DNA of 64,000 nucleotides. Origin: Terribium retamae (GTDB lineage Bacteria; Pseudomonadota; Alphaproteobacteria; Rhizobiales; Rhizobiaceae). This document shows positions 8,767-17,265 of the stretch, in pieces. The stretch covers positions 17,570 through 81,569 of the forward strand of contig NZ_JAKREW010000026.1 of NCBI RefSeq assembly GCF_022347545.1, given 5' to 3'. The stretch's first letter is position 1; every line of letters starts with the position of its first letter. Position numbers and translations under genes: made by a program. The notes under the pieces were generated by a model. That model searched no databases. It was given only the letters and a program-made list of their open reading frames with translations, and had not been told where the DNA came from.

Positions 8767-9372
8767 ATGTCCAAGCGAATCGCCGGTCCCGAAATCGAAC
8801 GCCTCATCCAGCTGCTGGCCAAGGTGCCGGGGCTGGGGCCGCGTTCGGCGCGGCGCGCCGCGCTGCATCTCATCAAGAAGAAAGATCAGCTCTTGTCGCC
8901 CCTCGCCAACGCCATGGGTGAGGCAGTGGAGAAGGTGCGCATCTGTTCGACCTGCGGCAATGTCGACACGGCGGATCCCTGCATGATCTGCACCGACCCG
9001 CGCCGTGACGACGCGACGCTGATCGTCGTGGAGGACGTTTCGGATCTCTGGGCGCTGGAACGGGCGTCGGCGATGAATGTACGCTACCACGTGCTCGGCG
9101 GAACGCTGTCGCCGCTCGACGGAATCGGTCCCGACCAGTTGAACATCCGCTCGCTCGTCGATCGGATCGCCGGAGGCACGGTCAAGGAAGTCATTCTGGC
9201 GGTAAACGCCACGGTTGAGGGTCAGACAACGGCACACTACATCACCGACCAGCTCTCCGGCTTCGACGTGAAGGTGACAAGGCTGGCGCATGGCGTGCCG
9301 GTCGGCGGCGAGTTGGACTATCTCGACGAGGGTACGCTGGCCGCTGCGCTGAAGTCGCGCACGACGTTCTAA
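8767..9372 (+). CDS. recR: Recombination mediator protein RecR
   Basis: A 201-residue protein of standard RecR length. An N-terminal helix-hairpin-helix (LAKVPGLGPRSARRAALHL) is followed by a zinc finger with Cys60, Cys63, Cys72 and Cys75, and a Toprim domain (LIVVEDVSDLWALE). The C-terminal RLAHGVPVGGELDYLDEGTL is highly diagnostic. It works with RecF and RecO to load RecA at gaps. It belongs to the dnaX-ybaB-recR neighbourhood, here interrupted by the SleB-like gene. The ATG at 8767 has no strong ribosome site. Confidence 0.97.
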   Translation: MSKRIAGPEIERLIQLLAKVPGLGPRSARRAALHLIKKKDQLLSPLANAMGEAVEKVRICSTCGNVDTADPCMICTDPRRDDATLIVVEDVSDLWALERASAMNVRYHVLGGTLSPLDGIGPDQLNIRSLVDRIAGGTVKEVILAVNATVEGQTTAHYITDQLSGFDVKVTRLAHGVPVGGELDYLDEGTLAAALKSRTTF

Positions 9373-9392
9373 GGAGCCGGGAAGGACGGGGC

Positions 9393-10655
9393 ATGGATCG
9401 CTTTTCAGGTCGCTTCCCGATCCCCGCGCTGATGCGCTTTCTGCTGCTCGCCACCGTCTTCTTCAGCTTTGCCGGAGCGGTCTCCGCCGCCACCGTCGAT
9501 GACCAGTTCCGTGCCTGGCTGCAGAACGACCTTTGGCCTGAAGCCAAGTCTAAAGGCATCTCGCACGCGACTTTCAGCGCCGCGTTCGACGGTGTGAAGC
9601 CCAATCTCAAGCTGCCCGATCTGGTGCTGCCGGGCCAAAAACCGAAAACGCCGAAGAAACAACACCAGGCCGAGTTCGGTTCTCCGGGTTCGTATTTCGC
9701 GGAGAAGATCGTCGCAGCAGTTTCCAATGGCGGACGCGTCCGCGCAGGTAGATACGCCGCGACGCTCCGGCAGATCGAGAAGCGCTACGGCGTTCCGGGT
9801 TCCGTCGTCCTGGCGATCTGGGGTCGGGAAAGCGGTTTCGGCGCGGCCAAGATGCCCTATGACGCCTTTGAGGTGCTTGGCACCAAGGCCTTCATGGCAA
9901 CCCGCAAGGAGATGTTCCGCCAGGAGTTGCTGGCGGCACTGGAGATCGTGCAGCGGGGTCTCGCTCCGGTTGGCGCCATGAAATCCTCCTGGGCTGGCGC
10001 GCTTGGCCAGCCGCAATTCATGCCCACCTCCTTTTTGAAACATGCCGTCGATTTTGACGGCGACGGCAAGACCGATATCTGGAATTCCGTGCCTGACGTC
10101 ATGGGGTCCATCGCCAACTACCTGGTTCACTATGGCTGGGTGAAGGGGCGCGGCTGGGGCTATGAAGTGACGGCACCGGAGGCCGTTTCCTGCTCGCTGG
10201 AAGGACCGGACCGCGGCAAGCCGGTTGCGGCTTGGAGCAAGCTCGGCGTCCGCCGCGTCGATGGAAAGCCGTTTCCTGCAGGCGAGAGCGCAGCCGAAAG
10301 CTTCCTGATGATGCCAGCCGGACGTCATGGTCCGGCTTTCCTCGTCACGCCGAATTTCTACGTCTTGAAGGAATACAACACCTCCGACCTCTATGCACTG
10401 TTCATCGGCCTTGGCGCAGACCGCATCGCTCGCGGCGACCACCGCTTTTCCACGCAATGGGGGGCGGTCGGGGGACTATACAGGTCCGATATCGCGGCTT
10501 TGCAACGGGCGCTCGAAAAGGAGGGTTACGATGTCGGCAGCGCGGACGGCCTGCCCGGCTTCAAGACACGGCGTTCGATTGGCGAGTGGCAGACAAAGAA
10601 CGGTCGCGCCGCAACCTGCTACCCGGACGCGGAGCTCGTCCAGTCGGTCAAGTAA
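9393..10655 (+). CDS. Lytic murein transglycosylase, MltB family with C-terminal PG-binding domain
   Basis: 420 residues. A signal peptide (about 1-33) leads into an SLT_2 domain with the catalytic Glu146 in AIWGRESGFG, then SSWAGALGQPQFMPTSF and the DFDGDGKTDIWNS loop typical of MltB. The last 60 residues (IAALQRALEKEGYDVGSADG) form a peptidoglycan-binding type 1 domain. It cleaves the MurNAc-GlcNAc bond with anhydro-ring formation in the periplasm. No lipobox is seen, so it is likely soluble. GAAGGA precedes the ATG at 9393, 20 bases after recR. Confidence 0.92.
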   Translation: MDRFSGRFPIPALMRFLLLATVFFSFAGAVSAATVDDQFRAWLQNDLWPEAKSKGISHATFSAAFDGVKPNLKLPDLVLPGQKPKTPKKQHQAEFGSPGSYFAEKIVAAVSNGGRVRAGRYAATLRQIEKRYGVPGSVVLAIWGRESGFGAAKMPYDAFEVLGTKAFMATRKEMFRQELLAALEIVQRGLAPVGAMKSSWAGALGQPQFMPTSFLKHAVDFDGDGKTDIWNSVPDVMGSIANYLVHYGWVKGRGWGYEVTAPEAVSCSLEGPDRGKPVAAWSKLGVRRVDGKPFPAGESAAESFLMMPAGRHGPAFLVTPNFYVLKEYNTSDLYALFIGLGADRIARGDHRFSTQWGAVGGLYRSDIAALQRALEKEGYDVGSADGLPGFKTRRSIGEWQTKNGRAATCYPDAELVQSVK

Positions 10656-10673
10656 ACTCCGCCGCGAAGGCTG

Positions 10674-11675
10674 CTAAGCCGCCTTCGACATGTTGCGATG
10701 AATGTCGGCCAGCATCTCGAAAGAGCGCACGCGAGCGGCATGATCGTGAACCTGTGCGGTCACCATCAACTCGTCGGCACCGGTGCGTGCGATGAAAGCC
10801 TCGACACCTCGTTTCACTGTCTCCGGAGATCCCACCACGGCACAGGACAGCGCCTGATTCAGCATGGTTCGCGCAACGGGATCGAGATCGCGATCATAGT
10901 TTTCGACCGGCGGCGGAAGCTTTCCCGGCCGGCCGCTGCGCAGATTGACGAAAGCCTGCTGCAGCGAGGTGAACAACAGCTGCGCTTCGGCGTCTGTCGG
11001 GGCCGCGATCACGTTGAGGCCGAGCATGACGCGTGGTTTGTCGAGATGCTGTGACGGTTCGAACCGCGTGCGGTAGACTTCAAGCGCGTGGTCGAGTTCG
11101 GCCGGGGCGAAATGCGAAGCAAACGCATAGGGCAGGCCAAGCATGGCGGCCAGTTGCGCGCCGTAGAGGCTGGACCCGAGGATCCAGACCGGCACATTCT
11201 CGCCCTCGCCTGGTACAGCGCGGATGCGCTGACCCTCCTCCGCCGGCTCGAAATAGGCCATTAGCTCGACGACATCGCGCGGGAAATTGTCGACGCTGGC
11301 GTCGAGGTTCCGGCGCAGCGCACGGGCCGTCATCATGTCGGTGCCCGGCGCGCGGCCGAGGCCGAGATCGATGCGGCCGGGATGAAGGGCCGCCAGCGTG
11401 CCGAACTGTTCGGCGATCACCAGCGGTGCGTGGTTGGGCAGCATGATGCCGCCGGCGCCGACGCGGATTGTCTTGGTGCCTGCCGCGACATGAGCGATGA
11501 CGACGGCGGTGGCGGCGCTGGCGATGCCGGGCATATTGTGATGTTCGGCCAACCAATAGCGTTTGTAGCCCAGCCGTTCGGCATGACGGGCAAGGTCCAG
11601 TGTGTTGGCCAGCGACTGCGCGGGGGTGCTTCCTTCGCCGACGGGCGAGAGGTCGAGAACGGAAAGATCGGTCAT
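10674..11675 (-). CDS. LLM class flavin-dependent oxidoreductase, MsnO8-like
   Basis: 333 residues of a luciferase-like monooxygenase TIM barrel. The start MTDLSVLDLSPVGEG, then RYWLAEHHNMPGIASAAT, GAGGIMLPNHAPL and ALHPGRIDLGLGRAPGTD are hallmarks of the MsnO8-type LLM subgroup. These enzymes use FMNH2 or F420; the substrate here is unknown. ATG 11675 matches the conserved family start; ATG 11705 would add 10 residues but has no ribosome site. It converges on the transglycosylase gene, separated by 18 bases. Confidence 0.85.
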   Translation of the reverse strand: MTDLSVLDLSPVGEGSTPAQSLANTLDLARHAERLGYKRYWLAEHHNMPGIASAATAVVIAHVAAGTKTIRVGAGGIMLPNHAPLVIAEQFGTLAALHPGRIDLGLGRAPGTDMMTARALRRNLDASVDNFPRDVVELMAYFEPAEEGQRIRAVPGEGENVPVWILGSSLYGAQLAAMLGLPYAFASHFAPAELDHALEVYRTRFEPSQHLDKPRVMLGLNVIAAPTDAEAQLLFTSLQQAFVNLRSGRPGKLPPPVENYDRDLDPVARTMLNQALSCAVVGSPETVKRGVEAFIARTGADELMVTAQVHDHAARVRSFEMLADIHRNMSKAA

Positions 11676-11795
11676 GGGCGTGTCCCGCTGGCTGTCCGAT
11701 CCCATATAGGGAGAGGTTAACGAAGAGCCAAATCAAGAGATTGGGCCAGCCGCGAAAGCATCCGCCGGACTGTCGAATGCGACTTCCGAAAACAC

Positions 11796-11809
11796 GAATT
11801 CATGAATTC
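11796..11809. promoter_or_regulatory. Perfect 14-bp palindrome in the LLM / coiled-coil intergenic region
   Basis: GAATTCATGAATTC is its own reverse complement. It lies 120 bases upstream of the LLM oxidoreductase start and 160 bases upstream of the coiled-coil gene in a divergent intergenic stretch. This is compatible with an operator, but no regulator gene is adjacent. Confidence 0.35.
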
Positions 11810-11968
11810 AATGTGTTAGGACGCCATTTTTGCCCCTCCAAAGGCGCCAAATGTGTCGTTGCGCTGCAACATACGCGTTCTATTCATGGCTGGCATACCG
11901 TTTTGGCGCTTGAACTCTGCTTTCGCGCGCGTATGTAAGCGGCGCACATAGACTTCAGGGAACTGGAC

Positions 11969-12397
11969 TTGGCTATCTACAGGGAAAAAGACATTTTCGA
12001 GCGGCGCAACGCCGCAAACGAGGCAAAGAAAGCGCTTCTGGAGCGCTTCAAGGCAAGACCGGCAGCAGACGATCCGGCAGTGCTGGCCCGCCAGGCGGAA
12101 CGCAAGGCGATCCTCGAAGCGCGCGCTATTCGCGAAGCCGAAAAGGCTCGGTTGAAGCAGGAGCGCCTGGCGCTGGAAGCCGCCGAAAAGGCAGCGCGTG
12201 AGGCTGCCGCGGAGGCAGCACGGCTCGAAGCCGAAGCGAAAGCGCGAGAAGAAGCCGCCATCCGCGAAGCCGAAGAGAACGAGCGTATAGCGCGTCTCTT
12301 GGCCGACGAGGCGGAACGCAAGGCGAAGCGAGACGCCCGCTATGCGGCGCGTAAGCAGCGTGTCGGCCGCACGCCGCCTGGTTTCCAGGCCCGCTGA
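11969..12397 (+). CDS. Charged coiled-coil protein, DUF6481-like
   Basis: 142 residues, almost entirely Ala, Glu, Arg and Lys, predicted as one long helix or coiled coil, ending in a short QRVGRTPPGFQAR tail. The beginning FERRNAANEAKKALLERFKA resembles small rhizobial proteins grouped as DUF6481; function is unknown. The start is TTG at 11969 with AGGGA 7 bases upstream; no ATG is available before the coiled coil. It has a long (290-base) leader region and its own strong terminator, suggesting a stand-alone gene. Confidence 0.7.
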   Translation: MAIYREKDIFERRNAANEAKKALLERFKARPAADDPAVLARQAERKAILEARAIREAEKARLKQERLALEAAEKAAREAAAEAARLEAEAKAREEAAIREAEENERIARLLADEAERKAKRDARYAARKQRVGRTPPGFQAR

Positions 12398-12416
12398 TCG
12401 CCTCGAGAGATAAAGA

Positions 12417-12450
12417 AGAGCCCGCTTCGTGTTGTCGAAGCGGGCTCTTT
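12417..12450 (+). terminator. Bidirectional terminator between convergent genes
   Basis: AGAGCCCGCTTCG (12417-12429) pairs over 13 bp with CGAAGCGGGCTCT (12436-12448), loop of 6, followed by T3 on the plus strand and a CTTCTTT tract on the minus strand. It serves both the coiled-coil gene and the converging FAD oxidoreductase gene. Confidence 0.85.
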
Positions 12451-12493
12451 GCATGTGCCGCTATGCGGTTGATCTGCCGGTTTGGCACCGGTC

Positions 12494-13642
12494 TTACTGT
12501 CTCATGAGCCTGCCGGGTCCGAGCATTGCTTCGTCGAGCCCGAAATCGGCTATCCTGGATGGCAGCGGCTGGCCGCGCACAAGAGCTGCGCAGGCCTCGC
12601 CCATGGCTGCGGAAGTCTGGATACCGTAGCCGCCTTGGGCAACCAGCCAGAACAGGCCAGGCACAGACGTGTCGAAGCCGCCAACCAGATCCCCGTCGCC
12701 GACGAAGGTGCGCAGGCCGGCCCAAACGCGGCTCGGCCGGCCCACGGAAAGCGTCGTCAACTCCTCGATGCGATGAATGCCGAGCGCGATGTCTTCCATT
12801 TCAGGCTGGACATCCTGCGGCGGCATCAGGTCGGCATTGGCCGGTGAGCCGAGTAGCATTCCGGCATCGGGCTTGATGTAGCAGCTCTCGTCGGCGCTGA
12901 TGAACATTGGCCAGCGGGTGACGTCGAAACCGGCCGGAGGGTTGAAGACAAAGGCAGTGCGGCGGCGCGGCTCAAGGCCAAGCTTCGTAGCTGCGAAAAG
13001 GGTGCCGATCTCGTCGCCCCAGGCGCCGGCTGCATTGATAACGATCGGCGCACGATATTCCTTGCCGGAAGCGACAACCCGCCAGTCGCTGCCAATCCTT
13101 TCTGCGGCGGTCACTTCCGCATTGCCGATCAGGGTGCCGCCGGCACGCTTCAACCCGCGCAGATAACCCTGGTGCAGGGCATGCACGTCGATATCCTCGG
13201 CATTGGGATTGTAGACTGCGCCCACGACACTCTCGGGCCGCAATACGGGGACCCAGGCTTTGGCGGCTTCGAAATTGAGCCGTTCGCCGGAAAGCCCGAT
13301 CGAACGCACCGCTTCCTGGTGTTCCTCTAGCAGATGTTCCTGTTCGCTCGAGGCCACGACCAACATGCCTCGCGGCGTCAGGATCGGGTGTTCTGCAAAA
13401 CCCGGTGGCGGCGTTTCGAGGAAAGCACGGCTTGCTTTGGTAAGCGCGCAGACCTGCGCCGTGCCATAGGTCTCGCTGAAGAGTGCGGCCGAACGTCCGG
13501 TGGAATGATATCCCGGCTGGCTTTCCCGTTCGAGCAGAACCACCTTGAGATGCGGTGCTAGCCAGTAGCCGACCGAAGCGCCGGCAATGCCGCCGCCGAT
13601 AATCACTATGTCGGCTTCCACAGGTTCGGCTTGCGCTGTCAT
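12494..13642 (-). CDS. FAD-dependent oxidoreductase, D-amino-acid oxidase (DAO) family
   Basis: 382 residues. The N-terminal Rossmann motif is DIVIIGGGIAGASVGYWLA, followed by LLERESQPGYHSTGRSAA; a second FAD contact lies in RPSRVWAGLRTF. The family includes glycine, sarcosine and polyamine-derivative oxidases. The GYHSTGRSAA element is shared with a large alphaproteobacterial group of amine oxidases of unknown substrate. An XRE-cupin regulator gene lies directly upstream on the same strand (78-base gap), suggesting that it controls this gene in response to an amine or amino acid. Confidence 0.85.
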   Translation of the reverse strand: MTAQAEPVEADIVIIGGGIAGASVGYWLAPHLKVVLLERESQPGYHSTGRSAALFSETYGTAQVCALTKASRAFLETPPPGFAEHPILTPRGMLVVASSEQEHLLEEHQEAVRSIGLSGERLNFEAAKAWVPVLRPESVVGAVYNPNAEDIDVHALHQGYLRGLKRAGGTLIGNAEVTAAERIGSDWRVVASGKEYRAPIVINAAGAWGDEIGTLFAATKLGLEPRRRTAFVFNPPAGFDVTRWPMFISADESCYIKPDAGMLLGSPANADLMPPQDVQPEMEDIALGIHRIEELTTLSVGRPSRVWAGLRTFVGDGDLVGGFDTSVPGLFWLVAQGGYGIQTSAAMGEACAALVRGQPLPSRIADFGLDEAMLGPGRLMRQ

Positions 13643-13698
13643 TCCGGCACTCCCTCGGCGCCGGTGAACGGTCGCGTAATTTTCTTATGCGCTAAGCC

Positions 13699-13715
13699 TT
13701 TTCAAAAATTGAAAA
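13699..13715. promoter_or_regulatory. Candidate operator, AT-rich inverted repeat upstream of the FAD oxidoreductase gene
   Basis: TTTTCAA and TTGAAAA form a perfect 7-bp inverted repeat with a 3-base A spacer, centred 65 bases before the FAD oxidoreductase start and just after the XRE-cupin gene. The position fits an operator for that regulator, but no footprint or second copy supports it. Confidence 0.4.
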
Positions 13716-13720
13716 CGGCG

Positions 13721-14341
13721 TCAAGGGCTCGATTGGCGATCCAGCATCTCGATCAGCGCCGACTGAAAGTCCGGTTGCGCGCTGGAGCATACCGCGAGCA
13801 CAAGCCCGTCGCCTTGGCCGACCGCGAGATAGGCGTGACCCATGGTGCTGTCGATATAGATGCTCTCGCCCTTTTCGAGGCGAACCGGCGCGTAGTGCTC
13901 GGTGTGCACCTCGATGGCGCCGTCGAGCACGTAGAGGAACTCTTCGCCCGAATGCTTGATGAGCGGGCCGAACTCTTCCAGTGAGCGGGTGGTGATGCGA
14001 GTCAGCACCGGCACCATGCGCTTCTTGGTGATGTCCGTGCTGAGGTAAAGATAATCATAGTTCTGGGTTTTCTGCTGCAACCCGTCACCCTGCCGGTTGA
14101 TGGAGCGCCGGGTCAGCGGATGACCGGAGATTTCCGGCTCGGCGACAAGTTCGGCCATCGACAGCCCCAATCCTTCGCCGATCTGCAGAAGCTTGTCGTA
14201 AGAAAGGGACATCTGGTCATTTTCGACCTTGGACAGGGTTGAGATTGCCACGCCGGTCTTGCTGCTGACGTCGCTCAGCTTCCAGCCGTGTTTCTGGCGA
14301 AGCGCTTTGAGGTTCGAACCGAGTTTCGGGTGCTTGGCCAT
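13721..14341 (-). CDS. XRE-family transcriptional regulator with C-terminal cupin sensor domain
   Basis: 206 residues. A helix-turn-helix of the XRE type (about 8-65; LKALRQKHGWKLSDVSSKTG then ISTLSKVEND) is joined to a cupin domain (about 115-190) with KHSGEEFLYVLDG and the EKGESIYID strand. PuuR-type regulators have the same architecture and respond to polyamines or amino acids. ATG 14341 is preceded in frame by a TTG, and the ATG is preferred. It is divergent from the creatininase gene and upstream of the FAD oxidoreductase, so it may control both sides. Confidence 0.88.
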   Translation of the reverse strand: MAKHPKLGSNLKALRQKHGWKLSDVSSKTGVAISTLSKVENDQMSLSYDKLLQIGEGLGLSMAELVAEPEISGHPLTRRSINRQGDGLQQKTQNYDYLYLSTDITKKRMVPVLTRITTRSLEEFGPLIKHSGEEFLYVLDGAIEVHTEHYAPVRLEKGESIYIDSTMGHAYLAVGQGDGLVLAVCSSAQPDFQSALIEMLDRQSSP

Positions 14342-14453
14342 CAATCCCCAGTCGTTGGTCCAGTTCTATGACAGGACGATAGCCGTTGACATTCTCGGCA
14401 ACAAGGAAAATCATTTAGCGAATTAGAAACGAAATTTCCGCCGCGGAGGAATC

Positions 14454-15278
14454 ATGGCTCGGGAAGTTGAATGGGCACGTATGACGGCGCCCGAACTGCG
14501 GGCGATCGCCGAGCGCGGCAATGCGTTGGCCATCCTGCCGGTCGGTTCGCTGGAGCAGCACGGTCCGCATCTTCCCGTCATCACCGACACGGCAAGTGCT
14601 GCGGCTGCCGCAGTGCGTGGCGCGCGGCTGGTTTCCGAGGATGTGCCGCTCGCTGTCCTGCCCGGCCTCTGGCTCGGCATGAGCGAACATCACTTGCCAT
14701 TCGGCGGCACCATCACGCTGGACTATGCTGCCTATCATGGTGTGCTGCGCTCGATCGCGCGTTCGTTGAAGGCAATCGGCTTTACCCGTCTGCTCATCGT
14801 CAACGGCCATGGCGGCAATGTCGACCCGCTCGCCGTTGCGGTGCGCGAACTTGCAGTGGAGTTCGATATGCCGATCGTTGCGACGACGCCATGGTTCCTG
14901 GCGCAGGAAGAAACCTCGGCATTGTTCGAGTCTGACGACGGTCCGAAACATGCGTGCGAAGGCGAGGCCTCGGTCATGCTGGCGATCGCGGGCGACATCG
15001 TCAAAACGGACAAGTTCAAGGATGCCGAAGCCCTGCAAGCGGGCCAGAATGAGGCGCCGCACGGTGCATCGCGCTTCTATTCCTTCTCCGAGCGTGCACC
15101 GAAGACCGGCACCTGGGGCTTCCCGAGCAAGGGCACTGCCGAAAAGGGCGAGAAGTTCCTCGGTTTGCATGCACGCGAGATCGCCAAACTTGTCACGTCC
15201 GAGATTCTTTGGACCCGGCCGGATCCGGTCTGGCGCGCCGGTCGCGGCCTGGAGACCACCGGTGGCAGGGCCGAATAA
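14454..15278 (+). CDS. Creatininase family amidohydrolase
   Basis: 274 residues. The metal-binding signature GSLEQHGPHLP (Glu34, His36) with Asp45, then NGHGGNVDPL and a distal Glu in ACEGEASVM, match the creatininase/creatinine amidohydrolase family. Members open cyclic amides such as creatinine or 3-dehydro compounds, and some act in cofactor maturation, so the substrate is not certain. GGAGG lies 4-8 bases before the ATG at 14454. It shares a direction with the downstream peptide-type binding protein (72-base gap) and may form a small uptake and hydrolysis unit. Confidence 0.88.
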   Translation: MAREVEWARMTAPELRAIAERGNALAILPVGSLEQHGPHLPVITDTASAAAAAVRGARLVSEDVPLAVLPGLWLGMSEHHLPFGGTITLDYAAYHGVLRSIARSLKAIGFTRLLIVNGHGGNVDPLAVAVRELAVEFDMPIVATTPWFLAQEETSALFESDDGPKHACEGEASVMLAIAGDIVKTDKFKDAEALQAGQNEAPHGASRFYSFSERAPKTGTWGFPSKGTAEKGEKFLGLHAREIAKLVTSEILWTRPDPVWRAGRGLETTGGRAE

Positions 15279-15350
15279 AACTCTGGCGGTGGCCCGCTGT
15301 GAGGAGTTGGCCACCGTGCGACTGCCAATAACAACGACAAGGGGAAGATC

Positions 15351-16973
15351 ATGACTGTTCCAAGACGCGGCCGCCTGGCTGCACGGTTTGCCACCGGCGC
15401 GGCCGTCGCCCTTCTGTCCGGGCTGTTTGCCAGCCAGGCGCTGGCCAAGGGCCTGGTCTATTGCTCCGAAAGCGCGCCCGAGGGGTTCGATCCGGCGCTT
15501 TATTCCACCAACTCCACCTGGGACGCCTCGTCCAAGCCGATCTACAGCCGGCTGGTGGAGTTCCAACAGGGAACCACCAATGTGGTCCCCGGTCTGGCCG
15601 AAAGCTGGACCATCTCCGACGACAAGCTTGAATACACGTTCAAGCTGCGCAAGGGCGTGAAATTCCAGACAACCGATTATTTCACGCCGACTCGTGAACT
15701 GACCGCCGATGACGTGATCTTCTCGCTGGATCGCCAGCGCCTCAAGAACGACCCCTGGTACGGCTACATTGCCGGCTCGAGCTGGGAGATCTTCGAAGGC
15801 ATGGAGATGCAGAACCTCATCAAGGACATCTCCAAGGTCGACGACAGCACGGTGAAGATCGTTCTCAACCAGCCGTCCGCTTCGCTGTTGGCCATGCTGG
15901 CGATGGATTTCGGCTCGGTTCTGTCAAAGGAATATGCCGACAAGCTCCTAGCCGCGGGCACCAAGGAAAAACTCAACCAGCAGCCGATCGGCACGGGTCC
16001 TTTCCGCTTTGTCGACTATCAGCAGGATGCCGTCATCCGGTTCCAGGCCAATCCCGACTATTTCGGGGAGAAACCGAAGCTCGACGAGCTGGTCTTCGCT
16101 ATTACCGTCGATCCGACTGCGCGGATGCAGCGCTTGCGGGCGGGTGAATGCCAGATGGCGCCTTATCCGGCGCCAGCCGACATCGCAGACCTCAAGGCCG
16201 ATCCCAACCTGACGGTGATGGAGAAGCCGGGATTGAACGTGGCCTACCTCGCCTACAACACGCTGATGCCCCCTTTCGACAAGGTCGAAGTGCGTCGCGC
16301 GCTCAACATGGCGATGAACAAGCAGGCGATCATCGACGCCATCTTCCAGGGCACCGGCCAGGTCGCCAAGAACCCCTTGCCGCCCGGCATGTGGGGTTAC
16401 AATGATGCCGTGGTTGATGACAAATACGATCCGGAAGCCGCCAGGAAGATGCTGGACGAGGCTGGTGTGAAGGATCTCAAGATGAAGATCTGGGCGATGC
16501 CGGTCAGCCGCCCCTACATGCCCAATGCGCAGCGGACCGCGGAACTGATCCAGGCCGATTTTGCCAAGGTCGGGGTTACGGTCGAGATCGTTTCCTATGA
16601 GTGGGGCGAATATGTGAAGCGCGCCCGCGACAAGGATCGCGACGGTGCCATCATCCTCGGCGCCACCAGCGACAATGGTGATCCCGACAATCTGATCAGT
16701 TACTTCTTTGCCTGTTCGGGCGTCGGTGGCGCCAATTTCGCCAATTGGTGCTACCAGCCGGTTGAGGACCTGATGCAGAAGGCCCGCGTCACCTCTGATC
16801 AGGCCGAACGCACGAAGATGTATCATGAGCTGCAGGTTCTGTTCAAAGAACAGGCGCCCTGGGCGACGCTCGACCATTCCACCGTGTCGCTGCCGATGTC
16901 AAAGAAGGTGATCGGCTACGTCATGGATCCGCTCGGCTCGCACCGGTTCGAAAGCGTCGACATTGCCGAATAA
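15351..16973 (+). CDS. Orphan ABC transporter substrate-binding protein, family 5 (DppA-like)
   Basis: 540 residues. A signal peptide (about 1-32, ending ASQALA) is followed by a mature region with YCSESAPEGFDPALYST, TYFTPTRELTADDVIFSLDR-like elements and GTGPFRFVDYQ, as in dipeptide/haem-peptide binding proteins of the DppA group. It would hand peptides or related solutes to an ABC permease in the inner membrane, but no permease or ATPase genes are adjacent, so it is an orphan. It lies downstream of the creatininase gene, which may hint at the ligand. AAGGGGAAG precedes the ATG at 15351. Confidence 0.9.
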   Translation: MTVPRRGRLAARFATGAAVALLSGLFASQALAKGLVYCSESAPEGFDPALYSTNSTWDASSKPIYSRLVEFQQGTTNVVPGLAESWTISDDKLEYTFKLRKGVKFQTTDYFTPTRELTADDVIFSLDRQRLKNDPWYGYIAGSSWEIFEGMEMQNLIKDISKVDDSTVKIVLNQPSASLLAMLAMDFGSVLSKEYADKLLAAGTKEKLNQQPIGTGPFRFVDYQQDAVIRFQANPDYFGEKPKLDELVFAITVDPTARMQRLRAGECQMAPYPAPADIADLKADPNLTVMEKPGLNVAYLAYNTLMPPFDKVEVRRALNMAMNKQAIIDAIFQGTGQVAKNPLPPGMWGYNDAVVDDKYDPEAARKMLDEAGVKDLKMKIWAMPVSRPYMPNAQRTAELIQADFAKVGVTVEIVSYEWGEYVKRARDKDRDGAIILGATSDNGDPDNLISYFFACSGVGGANFANWCYQPVEDLMQKARVTSDQAERTKMYHELQVLFKEQAPWATLDHSTVSLPMSKKVIGYVMDPLGSHRFESVDIAE

Positions 16974-17038
16974 ATCCTGACACGCTCCGCGGCGATCTTC
17001 CGCGCCAAGCGTTTCATTTATCGGAATTTTACTGCCTT

Positions 17039-17083
17039 TGGCCGGCCTTGGACAAATTTCCAAGGCCGGCCAGGGTTGTTTGT
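17039..17083 (+). terminator. Probable terminator after the DppA-like gene
   Basis: TGGCCGGCCTTGGA (17039-17052) pairs perfectly over 14 bp with TCCAAGGCCGGCCA (17059-17072) around a 6-base AT-rich loop. The downstream stretch has scattered Ts only (GGGTTGTTTGT), so termination efficiency is uncertain. The remaining bases to 17265 hold no gene I can support. Confidence 0.7.
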
Positions 17084-17265
17084 ATTCTAATGATTTTGCG
17101 GGTGCCCAAATCCGTGCTAGCGTCTCTCTTGGCTTTGCCCAAGCGGGGACAATGGCGAAGTACTTCCAATCGTTCTGCGATTCAAAGTATCTGCCATCGG
17201 CCTTGAAAGGGCCGGTTCAGGCCTGTGTCGGCCTGACGGCTATTGAGGTTGTGAGATCAACATGA

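Noticed and set aside
17038..17265. 75-codon frame before the cyclase gene
   Set aside because: It begins within the terminator hairpin, has no ribosome site and no recognisable similarity.
17240..17265. TGTGA half-site just before the cyclase start
   Set aside because: The second half (TCACA) is missing at the right spacing, so autoregulation by the Crp-type protein is not supported.
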